Source of the DNA: Nitrospirota bacterium
GTDB taxonomy: Bacteria; Nitrospirota; Nitrospiria; 2-01-FULL-66-17
DNA: 58,630 nt
Reading direction: 5' to 3'
Assembly: GCA_016201825.1 (NCBI GenBank)
Contig: JACQCD010000067.1
Span: 1 to 58,630, forward strand
The translations under genes and the position numbers were made by a program. Below are positions 1-9,557 of this stretch, one piece after another. The stretch's first letter is position 1, and the number at the start of each line of letters is the position of its first letter. The notes beneath the pieces were generated by a model. That model was not told the DNA's origin. It did no database searches and saw only the letters and a list, made by a program, of their open reading frames with translations.

Positions 1-595
1 GACTTCACCGGTACCGTTTTTAGGGGGTGCCTTGACCCCTCCCGGGTATGCGATCGTCGAATACAGGGCATCCTGGGAGGTCGTTTTTTGTTCATCAACA
101 AACCATATTTCCTAAAACGGGTTTTTCTACAGCCTCAACGGCGGGCTTGAGTGGTCCGTGGTGCGACCGATGATCGAGGCCGCGTTGGCTTCCCTCCCGG
201 ATGTCCGGGTCCTGCTCTACGCCCCGCACCGAGAGGAAAAAGAGGACGGATTTATTTTCTCAGATCGAGACATGGGGGGCAGTGCTCAGATCGACGCCCG
301 GTGTGAGGAGCGCGGCGTCCGATGATGAAGGGGGTCGGGCTTGACCGGAGGAAGGGTGGCCCGAGGCGCTCGCCGCGTCCGGATTTCTATATCGGTGCAC
401 ATGCGGCGGTCAGCGGCCTGACACCTCTGACCCGCGACCCCGTACGATACCGCACGTATTTTCCCGCCCTGCACATCATCGCTCCAGCACGCGCCGGCTG
501 ACGGTCAAGAATTCTGATCAAGTTCCCAGACAACCGTGGCGTCAACATCGCCCGTGTCTTGATTTGCCTGATTTCTACTGCTATTCTGACGCCTC

Positions 596-1252
596 GTGCG
601 ACGGGACGGCTATCGTATGCGTATCACTGAGATCTTCCACAGTATCCAGGGCGAGTCGACCTACGCGGGGCTGCCGTGCGTGTTCGTGCGGGTCACCGGC
701 TGTCCCTTGCGATGCACGTGGTGCGACACGACGTATGCGTTTTATGAGGGGGAGGAGCTGAGCCTCGACGAGATCGTCCAGCGGGTCGCCGCGTATGGGT
801 GCCCGCTGGTGGAGATGACGGGCGGCGAGCCGCTCCATGACCCTGAGGCGGGGGTGCTCGTGACGCGGTTGCTCGATCTGGGCTATACCGTATTAGTCGA
901 AACGAGCGGGGCGATCGACATTGCGCCGTTGGATCAGCGCGCCGCCGTGATCATGGATCTGAAGTGCCCCGGTAGCGGTATGGCCGATCGCACGTTCTGG
1001 GACAACCTCGCCGCGCTCAAGCCGTCCGATGAAGTGAAGTTTGTGGTTAACGACCGCGCCGATTATCTCTGGGCGCGCGACGTGCTCGATCGCACGCACC
1101 TCGCCGACCGCCAGACCGTCCTGTTTGCTCCGGTGTTCGGCCGCCTCGACCCCAAGACGCTCGCGGCGTGGCTCTTGGAGGACGGTCTGCGGGCGCGCCT
1201 GCAACTGCAACTCCACAAATATATCTGGGACCCGGCCGCGCGTGGCGTGTGA
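596..1252 (+). CDS. queE: 7-carboxy-7-deazaguanine synthase (radical SAM); ATG at 617 is the likelier start
   Basis: MRITEIFHSIQGESTYAGLPCVFVRVTGCPLRCTWCDTTYAF: QueE N-terminus with the CxxxCxxC-type radical SAM cluster; MTGGEPL motif. Confidence 0.93.
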   Translation: MRRDGYRMRITEIFHSIQGESTYAGLPCVFVRVTGCPLRCTWCDTTYAFYEGEELSLDEIVQRVAAYGCPLVEMTGGEPLHDPEAGVLVTRLLDLGYTVLVETSGAIDIAPLDQRAAVIMDLKCPGSGMADRTFWDNLAALKPSDEVKFVVNDRADYLWARDVLDRTHLADRQTVLFAPVFGRLDPKTLAAWLLEDGLRARLQLQLHKYIWDPAARGV

Positions 1253-1309
1253 TCGCCGACGCGGCACGCGGCCCTTTCACGGCGGTGCCGAGCGCCGCAA
1301 GGATGAGGG

Positions 1310-2845
1310 ATGACGACACGTGTCGTGGTGAAGACCGGCTCGGTGCTTCGAGCCGCCGAGGATGGCGTGGTGCTGTTCCGTCACGCCGACGGAGGGGAGC
1401 CGCCGGCGTTCGCGGAGGTCGCCAAGGCGCTGGGACCGGCGTTTCGCCAGGCGCTGAAAGCGTGCGGCTTCGAGGGCAAGCCGGCCCACGTCGCCCTGGT
1501 CCACACGATGGGGCGGCTGCCGGCGCGGGTGGTCGTGGTGGCCGGCCTGGGGCCCCGAGAGTCGACGACGTCGGAACGGGTGCGGCAGGCCGCGGCTCGA
1601 GCCGCCCAGCGCGCGCGGGACGCGGGGTGCGAACGCTTGGCCTTCGACCTGAACGTGAAAGGGCTTGATCCGGGGGAGACCGCGCGGGCGTGCGCGGAAG
1701 GCGCCCTCCTCGGCCTCTACCGGTTTACCGGGTATAAGACCGAACGAGGGGACGATCGCCGGGAAGTTCGGCATCTGACCTTGCTCGCGACCGAGGGTGG
1801 GCTCGCGGCGGCTCGGGCTGGGGCGCGCCGTGGCGAGATCATCGCCGACGGCGTCAACCAGGCCCGGGAGTTGGGCAACCTGCCCTCTAACGCCGTGACC
1901 CCCACGCACATCGCCGAGCGCGCGCGGACGCTCGCGAGGGCTCATGGATTCGCCTGCGAAGTGATCGACCGCAAGGGTATGGAGCGGCTCAAGATGGGCG
2001 CGCTGTTGGGCGTGGCGCGCGGAAGCCTCGAACCGCCGAAGCTGATCATCCTTCGGTATGACGGGGCGCGACCACCACGAGGCCGGGCTGCCCGGTCGCG
2101 TCCGGCGGCCGTGAAGCCGATTGCCCTGGTGGGCAAGACGATCACGTTCGACAGCGGTGGCATCTCGCTCAAGCCCGCCGACAAGATGGAGCAGATGAAG
2201 AGCGACATGCTCGGGGGCGCGGGGGTGCTCGCCGCCATGGCGGCGGCGGCCCAGCTCGAGTTGCCGGTGTCGGTGGTCGGCCTGTTGCCCGCCACCGAGA
2301 ACATGCCGAGCGGCACCGCGATCAAGCCGGGCGACGTCGTGACCGCATTCTCCGGGACGACGATCGAGGTCGTCAACACCGACGCGGAAGGGCGCCTGGT
2401 GCTGGCGGACGCCCTGGCCTATGCCATCAAACGATACCAGCCGCGGGTCATCCTGGACGTCGCGACGTTGACGGGCGCGTGCTCGGTGGCGCTGGGCCAG
2501 CACGCGATCGGTCTGTTGGGCACCGATCCCGCGCTGATCGAGCGCGTCAAACGCTCGGCCGACGCGAGCGGAGAACGGGTGTGGCAATTGCCGCTGTGGG
2601 ATGACTACTATGAGCAGATCAAGAGCGACGTGGCCGACCTCAAAAACACGGGCGGACGACCAGCCGGGACGATTACCGCGGCGGCCTTCTTGAGCCGATT
2701 CGTGGGGTCAACCCCCTGGGCCCATCTCGACATCGCGGGCACGATGTGGAGTGACGAGACGAGGCATTACGTCTCGAAGGGCGCCACCGGGGCCGGCGTG
2801 CGCGTCCTCATCCAGTTCCTCATCGACGCGGCCGGCCGGGCATGA
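1310..2845 (+). CDS. pepA: Leucyl aminopeptidase (M17)
   Basis: NTDAEGRLVLADAL signature and GKTITFDSGGISLKP metal/active-site region. Confidence 0.95.
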   Translation: MTTRVVVKTGSVLRAAEDGVVLFRHADGGEPPAFAEVAKALGPAFRQALKACGFEGKPAHVALVHTMGRLPARVVVVAGLGPRESTTSERVRQAAARAAQRARDAGCERLAFDLNVKGLDPGETARACAEGALLGLYRFTGYKTERGDDRREVRHLTLLATEGGLAAARAGARRGEIIADGVNQARELGNLPSNAVTPTHIAERARTLARAHGFACEVIDRKGMERLKMGALLGVARGSLEPPKLIILRYDGARPPRGRAARSRPAAVKPIALVGKTITFDSGGISLKPADKMEQMKSDMLGGAGVLAAMAAAAQLELPVSVVGLLPATENMPSGTAIKPGDVVTAFSGTTIEVVNTDAEGRLVLADALAYAIKRYQPRVILDVATLTGACSVALGQHAIGLLGTDPALIERVKRSADASGERVWQLPLWDDYYEQIKSDVADLKNTGGRPAGTITAAAFLSRFVGSTPWAHLDIAGTMWSDETRHYVSKGATGAGVRVLIQFLIDAAGRA

Positions 2846-3915
2846 GCCTACAGGACAAGCTCGGGCAGCTCGTCATGGTCGGTTTCGACGGGACGACGCC
2901 GTCTCGCGAGGTGAAACGCCTGATTGCCACCACGCGGGTCGGCGGCGTCATTCTGTTTCGGCGGAACATCGACGATCCTCCCCAGGTCTGGGCTCTGACC
3001 CGTGCGCTCCAGCGGTTGGCCCCCAAGGCCCCGCTCTTCATCGCCGTCGATCAGGAGGGGGGCCGGGTCAGTCGACTCCCGCCTCCGTTCACGCAGTTTC
3101 CCCCCGCCGCGGTCTTGGGCAAGCGGAATTCGTTCGACCTCACCTATGGGGTCGGGGAAGCGATGGGGCGGGAAATGGCCGCGGTGGGAATCAACATGGA
3201 CATGGCGCCGGTCCTGGACGTGAATACCAATGCGGCGAATCCCGTCATCGGCGACCGCGCGTTCGGCGACAGCCCGATCGTGGTCGAGGAGCACGGGCTG
3301 GCGATGATCGTGGGGCTCCAGGACCGCCGCGTCATTGCCTGCGCGAAACACTTTCCGGGCCACGGCGCCACGTCGGCCGATTCCCATCTTGAGCTCCCCG
3401 AGGTCGCGGTCTCGTTGCGCCAGCTCGAGCGCATCCATCTCCGTCCGTTCGAGCACGCGATCGCCAACCGGCTGGCCGCCGTCATGACCGCGCACGTCCG
3501 TTACCCCGCACTCGATCCCGCGGCGCCCGCGACCTTGTCGAAGAAAACGCTTACCGGTCTCTTGCGGCGCGCCATGGGGTTCGAAGGGATCGTCATCACG
3601 GACGACCTGGAGATGAAGGCCATCTCGTCTCGGTACGATCCGCCGGCGGCCGCGCTCAAGGCCTTTCTTGCCGGGGCGGATATCCTCCTCTTCTGCCGAG
3701 ACACCGAGGCGGCTCGGCAGGCGATCGAGGCTCTGACCGAGGCGGTCAGGCGGGGCCGTCTCTCCGAAGCGCGGATCGATCTGTCGCTGGAACGGATCCT
3801 GCGGACGAAGGAGCGCTTTTTGCTGGGGCTCAAGCCGCCGAGCCGTGCCGCGCTCCACAACGTCATCGGCTGCGAGGCGCACCTGGGCCTCGTCCAACGG
3901 ATCTTGTCGTCGTAA
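2842..3915 (+). CDS. nagZ: Beta-N-acetylhexosaminidase (GH3)
   Basis: VDQEGGRVSRLPPPFTQFP, KHFPGHGATSADSH, VITDDLEM motifs; ATGA overlap with pepA stop. Confidence 0.93.
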   Translation: MSLQDKLGQLVMVGFDGTTPSREVKRLIATTRVGGVILFRRNIDDPPQVWALTRALQRLAPKAPLFIAVDQEGGRVSRLPPPFTQFPPAAVLGKRNSFDLTYGVGEAMGREMAAVGINMDMAPVLDVNTNAANPVIGDRAFGDSPIVVEEHGLAMIVGLQDRRVIACAKHFPGHGATSADSHLELPEVAVSLRQLERIHLRPFEHAIANRLAAVMTAHVRYPALDPAAPATLSKKTLTGLLRRAMGFEGIVITDDLEMKAISSRYDPPAAALKAFLAGADILLFCRDTEAARQAIEALTEAVRRGRLSEARIDLSLERILRTKERFLLGLKPPSRAALHNVIGCEAHLGLVQRILSS

Positions 3916-3955
3916 CCGATACGGGAAGAGAGAGCGTGCCGGAGGATGCTGCGAA

Positions 3956-3993
3956 CACTCGTCGCGTCCCCCGCGCGGGGGACGCGACGAGTG
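3956..3993. repeat. Perfect 38-bp palindrome between convergent nagZ and HTH gene (possible bidirectional terminator)
   Basis: CACTCGTCGCGTCCCCCGCGCGGGGGACGCGACGAGTG equals its own reverse complement. Confidence 0.85.
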
Positions 3994-3997
3994 CGGA

Positions 3998-4222
3998 TTA
4001 CTTACGCTTGGACGCCTTGCCGGTCAAGAGCCAATCCACGCTCACCTTGCCGTAATCGGCGATCCGCAAGAGCAGTTCGGGATTGGGCACGCGGCCTCGT
4101 TCGTAGCGGCTGATGTAGTTCTGTTTTTTCACGCCGATCAGTTTGGCGAACTCGGTTTGGGTCATCCCGCCGCGGATCTCCCGGATCCGCTGACCGACCT
4201 GCATGGGTGAATACTTCTGCAT
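3998..4222 (-). CDS. Small Xre-family helix-turn-helix regulator
   Basis: MQKYSPMQVGQRIREIRGGMTQTEFAKLIGVKKQNYISRYERGRVPNPELLLRIADYGKVSVDWLLTGKASKRK; in-frame ATG at 4222 inside the longer ORF 3998..4906. Confidence 0.85.
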   Translation of the reverse strand: MQKYSPMQVGQRIREIRGGMTQTEFAKLIGVKKQNYISRYERGRVPNPELLLRIADYGKVSVDWLLTGKASKRK

Positions 4223-4311
4223 TGCCGTCCTCCTCGTCAGTGACTCTATGCTCATCGCGTATATCAAACTGGAGAGCGCAATCGGAGTATACCGAAGCCC
4301 AGTTTGGGAAG

Positions 4312-5301
4312 TCAAGCTTCGCGCGGAGTATGCGGTGCCGCCCGAAGGGCGCGGCAGGCCGTATCCATGTCGGCCGGCAACGCGCTCGTGAACTCCAAAA
4401 AGCCGCCGGAGACCGGGTGGAGGAATCCTAATTGGTGCGCGTGCAGCATTTGTCGCGCCACCGGCACATCGGGCGGCGCAACGGCTCGTCGGCCGCCGTA
4501 GACCGGGTCTCCCAGGACCGGGTATCCCGCGTGCGCCATATGCACCCGGATCTGGTGAGTGCGACCCGTCTCGAGCGTGACCCCCACCAACGTCGCCGGT
4601 CCGAACCGTTCGACAACCTGGTAGTGGCTCACCGCCGATCTGGGACTGGTCGTCCGGGCCGAGATTTTCTTCCGATCCCAGAGATCTCGGCCGATGGCCA
4701 GGTCGATCGTTCCCCGCCGGGGCCGGACGTCGCCCGCGACCAGCGCCAAATACCGCCTCGTGATGCTGTGGACCTTGAACTGGCGCATGAGCCCGGTGTG
4801 GGCCGCGTCGTGTTTGGCGACGACCAGCAGGCCGGACGTGTCCTTGTCTAAGCGGTGAACGATTCCCGGCCGCTCGCGCCCGCCGATACCGCCCAGATCG
4901 CGGCAATGGTGGAGCAGCGCGTGCACCAGCGTTCCCGAATAATGGCCCGGAGCGGGATGGACGACGAGGCCGGCGGGTTTATCCAGCACGAGCAGGTCGG
5001 CATCCTCATAGACGATTGCGAGCGGAATCGGTTCCGGGCGGAGTTCGAGTCGGGTTGGAGGCGGGTGGCGGATGACGATGCGATCGGCCGGCCTGATGGT
5101 GTAACTCGCCTTCACCCGCCGGCCGTTGACGTCGATGACGCCGTCTTCCAGGCCTCGCTGAATGCGGGACCGGGAGAGCGGCAAGCCCTGGCGGGAGAGG
5201 AAGCGGTCGATCCGGTCAGGGGCCTCGCCTGCGGTGACCGTGATGACCGTGAGATCCGGCGCGGGGTCTTTCGGCTGCGATCGGTTGGGTTGCCTCGTCA
5301 T
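4312..5301 (-). CDS. rluD: Ribosomal large subunit pseudouridine synthase, RluD family
   Basis: S4-like N-terminus; RPGIVHRLDKDTSGLLVVAK; GRTHQIRVHMAHAGYPVLGDPVYG. Confidence 0.93.
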   Translation of the reverse strand: MTRQPNRSQPKDPAPDLTVITVTAGEAPDRIDRFLSRQGLPLSRSRIQRGLEDGVIDVNGRRVKASYTIRPADRIVIRHPPPTRLELRPEPIPLAIVYEDADLLVLDKPAGLVVHPAPGHYSGTLVHALLHHCRDLGGIGGRERPGIVHRLDKDTSGLLVVAKHDAAHTGLMRQFKVHSITRRYLALVAGDVRPRRGTIDLAIGRDLWDRKKISARTTSPRSAVSHYQVVERFGPATLVGVTLETGRTHQIRVHMAHAGYPVLGDPVYGGRRAVAPPDVPVARQMLHAHQLGFLHPVSGGFLEFTSALPADMDTACRALRAAPHTPREA

Positions 5302-5379
5302 GTGAGTGTGCGTGCCGCTGCCCCATGCAGCATCTGTCACGTTAGGTGTTCGGAAGGGGAGATCGCCCATGCCCCTCGC

Positions 5380-5892
5380 TTAGAGATTCCCGGCTGGGCG
5401 GGTGGCGGCGCCCTTATCGAACAGGAGGTGTCCGAGCAGCATCACCATGCCGATCGTGATCCCCGAGTCGGCGAGGTTGAAGACCGGCCAGTGATGGGTA
5501 CTCACGTAGACGTCGATGAAATCGATCACTTCCCCGAAGCGGACCCGGTCGATCAGATTCCCGAGCGCTCCGCCCAGGATGAGCGCGAGCGCCGTCAAGG
5601 TCCACCAGTCGCCGTGCGCCACGCGACGCAGGAAGGCGACCACCATCGCCAGCGCCGCCACCGAGATCAGCGTGAAGAACCAGAACCGGAACGTCGCGTT
5701 GGTGTCCGCGAACAGACTGAATGCCGCTCCAGGATTTCTGGTATACGTCAGGCTCAGCGACGGGAGCAACGGGATCGAGTCGTGCAATGCCATCGTGTGA
5801 CGGACGAGGGCCTTGGTCAACTGGTCCGCGATGACCAGGAGGCCGCTCATGAACGCGGCCGCGAGTGCCGATGTCCGGGACATGCCGATCAT
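5380..5892 (-). CDS. lspA: Lipoprotein signal peptidase (signal peptidase II)
   Basis: LTYTRNPGAAFSLF; GALGNLIDRVRFGEVIDFIDVY; FNLADSGITIG. Confidence 0.93.
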   Translation of the reverse strand: MIGMSRTSALAAAFMSGLLVIADQLTKALVRHTMALHDSIPLLPSLSLTYTRNPGAAFSLFADTNATFRFWFFTLISVAALAMVVAFLRRVAHGDWWTLTALALILGGALGNLIDRVRFGEVIDFIDVYVSTHHWPVFNLADSGITIGMVMLLGHLLFDKGAATRPAGNL

Positions 5893-5908
5893 GTCCGAGC
5901 GGCTGAGG

Positions 5909-8773
5909 TCATCCCTGGTCCAAGACCGTGACGCACCGGGCGCACAGCTCGGGATGGCGGCCGTCTCGGCCCACGTCGAGCCGATACGTCCAGCACCGGG
6001 CGCACTTGGCTCCTTCCGCGCGGGCCACCGCGACGGCGAGGTCCGCCGTGAGCGGCGCCACGTCGTGAGGTCGGTGTTCAAAGGGGGCCAGGTTCACCCC
6101 CGAGACGATGAAGACGGCGGCCAACTGCGGCGCGTGCTCACGAAGAAACGCGCCAAGCTCCTCGGACGCATACAGCGTGACGCGGGCTTCGAGGGAGGAG
6201 CCGATGGTCTTGTCGGCGCGGGCGCGTTCCAGCGCGCGGGTGACCTCGGTACGGATTTGAAAGAGGCGTTCCCACGCCGCCGCGCGTTCGTTGCTGAGCC
6301 TCCACCCCGGTTCGAGCGAGGGAAACCTGGCCAGATGCACGCTCGGCGCCGTCCGGGAGGTCTCCGGGAGATGACTCCACAATTCCTCGGCGGTAAACGA
6401 CAGGATCGGAGCCATCAGGCGGACCAGCGTCGAGAGCGTCTGGTCCAACACGTACTGCGCGGCCCGGCGATCGGACGACGTCCGTCCCGCGGTGTAGAGC
6501 CGGTCCTTCAGGACGTCCAGGTATACCGCGCTCAAATCAACGGCGCAGAAATTGTTGAGGGCGTGAAAGACCGCGTGGAACTCATACGCACCGTAGGCGT
6601 CACGGATTCGCTCGATGAGCCCCTGCAGACGGTGGAGCGCCCAACGATCAATCTCGTGGAGAGCGCTCGGATTGGCGGCATCGTGTCGGGGATCAAAATC
6701 CCCAAGGTTAGCCAGCAGGAATCGGCACGTGTTGCGGATCTTGCGGTAGGCCTCGATCAATTGGGACATGATCGCGGGCGAGATGCGGATGTCGTCGCGA
6801 TAGTCCTCCGCCGCGACCCACAGCCGCAGGATCTCCGCCCCGTGTTGTTTGATGACCTCCTGCGGCGCGATCACGTTGCCCGCCGACTTGGACATCTTCT
6901 TGCCCTCGCCGTCGACCACGAAGCCGTGGGTCAGGACCGACCGATAAGGCGCGTGGCCGTCGGTCAAGAGCGAAGTCAGCAGCGCGCTGTGAAACCAGCC
7001 GCGGTGCTGGTCGGAACCCTCCAGATAGAGATCGGCCGGCCACGCGAGTTCGGGCCGCGCCTTAAGCACCGCGGCGTGGCTCACACCCGACTCAAACCAC
7101 ACGTCCAGGATATCGCCCTCCTGCTGAAACCTGTGCCCCCCGCACGTCGCACAGGCCGTGCCCGCCGGGAGCAAATCATCGGCTGATCGGGAGAACCAGA
7201 TGTCGCTGCCGCCCTCTCGTTCCATCGAATCGGCGACGTGGTCGGCGATGGTCTTGCTGAAGAGGGGGTTGTGACAATCAAGGCAGGTAAAGGCGACGAT
7301 GGGCACGCCCCAAACCCGCTGCCGCGAGATGCACCAGTCTGGTCGGTTGGCCATCATCCCGTAGATGCGTTCGCGCCCCCACTTGGGCACCCACGCGACC
7401 TTGTCGATTTCCTCAATGGCCTTTCTCCGAAGGTCCGTGGCTTCCATCGAGATGAACCACTGCTCGGTGGCACGAAAGATCACGGGTTTCTTGCAGCGCC
7501 AGCAGTGGGGATAGGAGTGGCTGATCGTCGATTCGGCCAGCAGCCGGCCGCGGTTTTTGAGTAGATCGATGATTGCTTGATTCGCCTCAAACACCTTTTG
7601 GTGCGCGAAGGGTCCCGCGTCGTCGGTGAATCGTCCCTGATGATCGACCGGCGCGTACACCTCCAGGTTGTACTGAAGGCCAACCTGGTAGTCTTCTTGG
7701 CCATGACCGGGCGCGGTGTGAACACAGCCGGTGCCTTGGTCGAGTGTCACGTGCTCGCCGAGCACGATGGGTGACGGCTGATCGAGCCACGGGTGGCTGA
7801 ACTCCCAACCCTGCAATCTCGCCCCCTTGAACGTGTAGACGACAGACAGGTTCTGATAGGTCTCGGTGAGACCGGCGGTTTTCTGGAAGTCACCGATACG
7901 GTCCCGGGCAACAATATACGCCTCGTTCCCCGCTATCAGAACCGCGTATTCGAACTCTGGATGAAGGCAGATAGCACGATTTGCCACGAGCGTCCAGGGT
8001 GTCGTAGTCCACACGACTACGGAAAGTCGATTCGCCATGATCTGCTGAGCTCCAGCAGGGACATCGTTCCTGAAGCTCTGAAAGATGTCCTGGAGCTTTT
8101 CTTGACCGGCACCGCGCAGCGGAAACTTCACGTAGATCGACGGCGACGTATGATCGGCGTACTCCACTTCGGCTTCGGCGAGAGCTGTTTCGTCGAAGGG
8201 ACACCAGAGGACGGGCTTCTTGCCCTTGTACACCGCGCCGGTCTCGACGATCTTGCCGAATTCTCGAACGATGGCCGCTTCGTAGGCGGGGGTCATCGTG
8301 AGATATGGATGATCCCAGTCGCCGAGGACTCCGAGCCGTTTGAACTCCTCGCGTTGGATGGCGACGAATTTCTCCGCGTACTCTCGACACCGCTTGCGGA
8401 TCTCGATCTTGCTCATGCCCTGCTTCTTCGGTCCCAGGTCTTTGAGCACCTGGTGCTCGATCGGGAGGCCGTGGCAGTCCCAGCCTGGGACGTAGGGCGC
8501 GTCGTGGCCCGTCATCGTCTGAAACTTGATGATGATGTCTTTGAGGATCTTGTTCAGCGCGTGGCCGATGTGGATGTGTCCATTGGCGTAGGGAGGGCCG
8601 TCGTGCAGAATAAATCGCTCGTCCCCCCCACGGTCTCGGATCGTGCGGTACAAGCCGGCGGCCTCCCAACGCGCAAGCTGCGCGGGCTCCTGCTGGGCGA
8701 GATCGGCCTTCATCGGAAAGCGAGTCGCGGGGAGGTTCAGCGTATCCCGGTATGCCTTGGAGGAGTCGGACAT
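5909..8773 (-). CDS. ileS: Isoleucyl-tRNA synthetase
   Basis: HDGPPYANGHIHIGHALNKILKD; KMSKSAGN; C-terminal zinc motif KCARCWTYR...LCARC; start MSDSSKAYRDTLNLP at 8773. Confidence 0.96.
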   Translation of the reverse strand: MSDSSKAYRDTLNLPATRFPMKADLAQQEPAQLARWEAAGLYRTIRDRGGDERFILHDGPPYANGHIHIGHALNKILKDIIIKFQTMTGHDAPYVPGWDCHGLPIEHQVLKDLGPKKQGMSKIEIRKRCREYAEKFVAIQREEFKRLGVLGDWDHPYLTMTPAYEAAIVREFGKIVETGAVYKGKKPVLWCPFDETALAEAEVEYADHTSPSIYVKFPLRGAGQEKLQDIFQSFRNDVPAGAQQIMANRLSVVVWTTTPWTLVANRAICLHPEFEYAVLIAGNEAYIVARDRIGDFQKTAGLTETYQNLSVVYTFKGARLQGWEFSHPWLDQPSPIVLGEHVTLDQGTGCVHTAPGHGQEDYQVGLQYNLEVYAPVDHQGRFTDDAGPFAHQKVFEANQAIIDLLKNRGRLLAESTISHSYPHCWRCKKPVIFRATEQWFISMEATDLRRKAIEEIDKVAWVPKWGRERIYGMMANRPDWCISRQRVWGVPIVAFTCLDCHNPLFSKTIADHVADSMEREGGSDIWFSRSADDLLPAGTACATCGGHRFQQEGDILDVWFESGVSHAAVLKARPELAWPADLYLEGSDQHRGWFHSALLTSLLTDGHAPYRSVLTHGFVVDGEGKKMSKSAGNVIAPQEVIKQHGAEILRLWVAAEDYRDDIRISPAIMSQLIEAYRKIRNTCRFLLANLGDFDPRHDAANPSALHEIDRWALHRLQGLIERIRDAYGAYEFHAVFHALNNFCAVDLSAVYLDVLKDRLYTAGRTSSDRRAAQYVLDQTLSTLVRLMAPILSFTAEELWSHLPETSRTAPSVHLARFPSLEPGWRLSNERAAAWERLFQIRTEVTRALERARADKTIGSSLEARVTLYASEELGAFLREHAPQLAAVFIVSGVNLAPFEHRPHDVAPLTADLAVAVARAEGAKCARCWTYRLDVGRDGRHPELCARCVTVLDQG

Positions 8774-8804
8774 GCTTGATCCTAACAAGCGTGAAGCAGG
8801 GGTG

Positions 8805-9557
8805 TCAACGCCGGGTCGGCGGAGCGGAGGAGAAGACGGGTGGCGGAACCAGGCCGTCCATTGCGGCGCGCTCGGCCAATGCATACCGATCGGGAGTCCC
8901 GATGTCGATCCAGAAGGCGTCGGTCCGATAGCCGAACAGCGGCTCGCCCCGTTCCACCAGCGCAATGTAGGCGTCGGTGATCGGTGAAAAGACGCCGGCT
9001 GGGATGTCGGCGAACACGCGGGGGTCCACGACGTGGATGCCGGTGAACATCAGATCCTGCAAGGCGGGACCGGTCCAGGTTCCGCGGCCGAGAAAGCGGC
9101 GGATACGCCCGTCCGAGTCGAGCCCGATCGCTCCGTACGCCGCGACGTCTGAGTCGTGGCGCACGGCGAGCGTTGCGAGGGGGCGGCGCGCTTTGTGGGC
9201 TGCGATCAACGTGCGCGGGTCAAGCGTGGTGAGCACGTCGGCGTTGACGACCAGAAACGGCTCGTCGGCGAAAAAACGCTCGACGCGCTTGAGCCCCCCG
9301 CCCGTTCCCAGGATTTCGGGTTCGTCGGAATACGACACCTCCAAGCCGAAGCGGCTTCCGTCTCCGAGGGCTTCACGGATGCGCTCCCCGTGGTAATGAA
9401 GGTTGATCAGCACCTGCCTGATACCGGCCGAGGCGATCCAGGCGAGGGTGTAATGAATCAGCGGACGGCCGGCGATGGACAGGAGGGGCTTGGGAAGGCG
9501 GTCTGTGAGCGGGCGCAGGCGCGTGCCCAGCCCGGCCGCGAGGATCATCGCCTTCAC
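8805..9557 (-). CDS. Nucleotidyltransferase, MurU-like (N-acetylmuramate-1-P uridylyltransferase family)
   Basis: MKAMILAAGLGTRLRPLTDRLPKPLLSIAGRPLIHYTL; partner of the adjacent kinase-like gene. Confidence 0.8.
   Translation of the reverse strand: MKAMILAAGLGTRLRPLTDRLPKPLLSIAGRPLIHYTLAWIASAGIRQVLINLHYHGERIREALGDGSRFGLEVSYSDEPEILGTGGGLKRVERFFADEPFLVVNADVLTTLDPRTLIAAHKARRPLATLAVRHDSDVAAYGAIGLDSDGRIRRFLGRGTWTGPALQDLMFTGIHVVDPRVFADIPAGVFSPITDAYIALVERGEPLFGYRTDAFWIDIGTPDRYALAERAAMDGLVPPPVFSSAPPTRR

Noticed and set aside
286-474. ORF on - strand (62 aa) near the left edge
   Set aside because: No recognisable domain, Arg-rich composition typical of spurious ORFs in GC-rich DNA
480-616. Possible preQ1/preQ0 riboswitch upstream of queE
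   Set aside because: No convincing preQ1 pseudoknot motif could be identified by eye
1277-2587. 436-aa minus-strand ORF opposite pepA
   Set aside because: Lies antisense to a clearly recognised M17 peptidase; low-complexity Arg/His/Gly-rich shadow ORF
2848-3897. 349-aa minus-strand ORF opposite nagZ
   Set aside because: Shadow ORF of a confident GH3 gene
5813-7186. 457-aa plus-strand ORF opposite lspA/ileS
   Set aside because: Antisense to ileS; no domain signature
7793-8779. 328-aa plus-strand ORF opposite the ileS 5' half
   Set aside because: Antisense shadow of IleS
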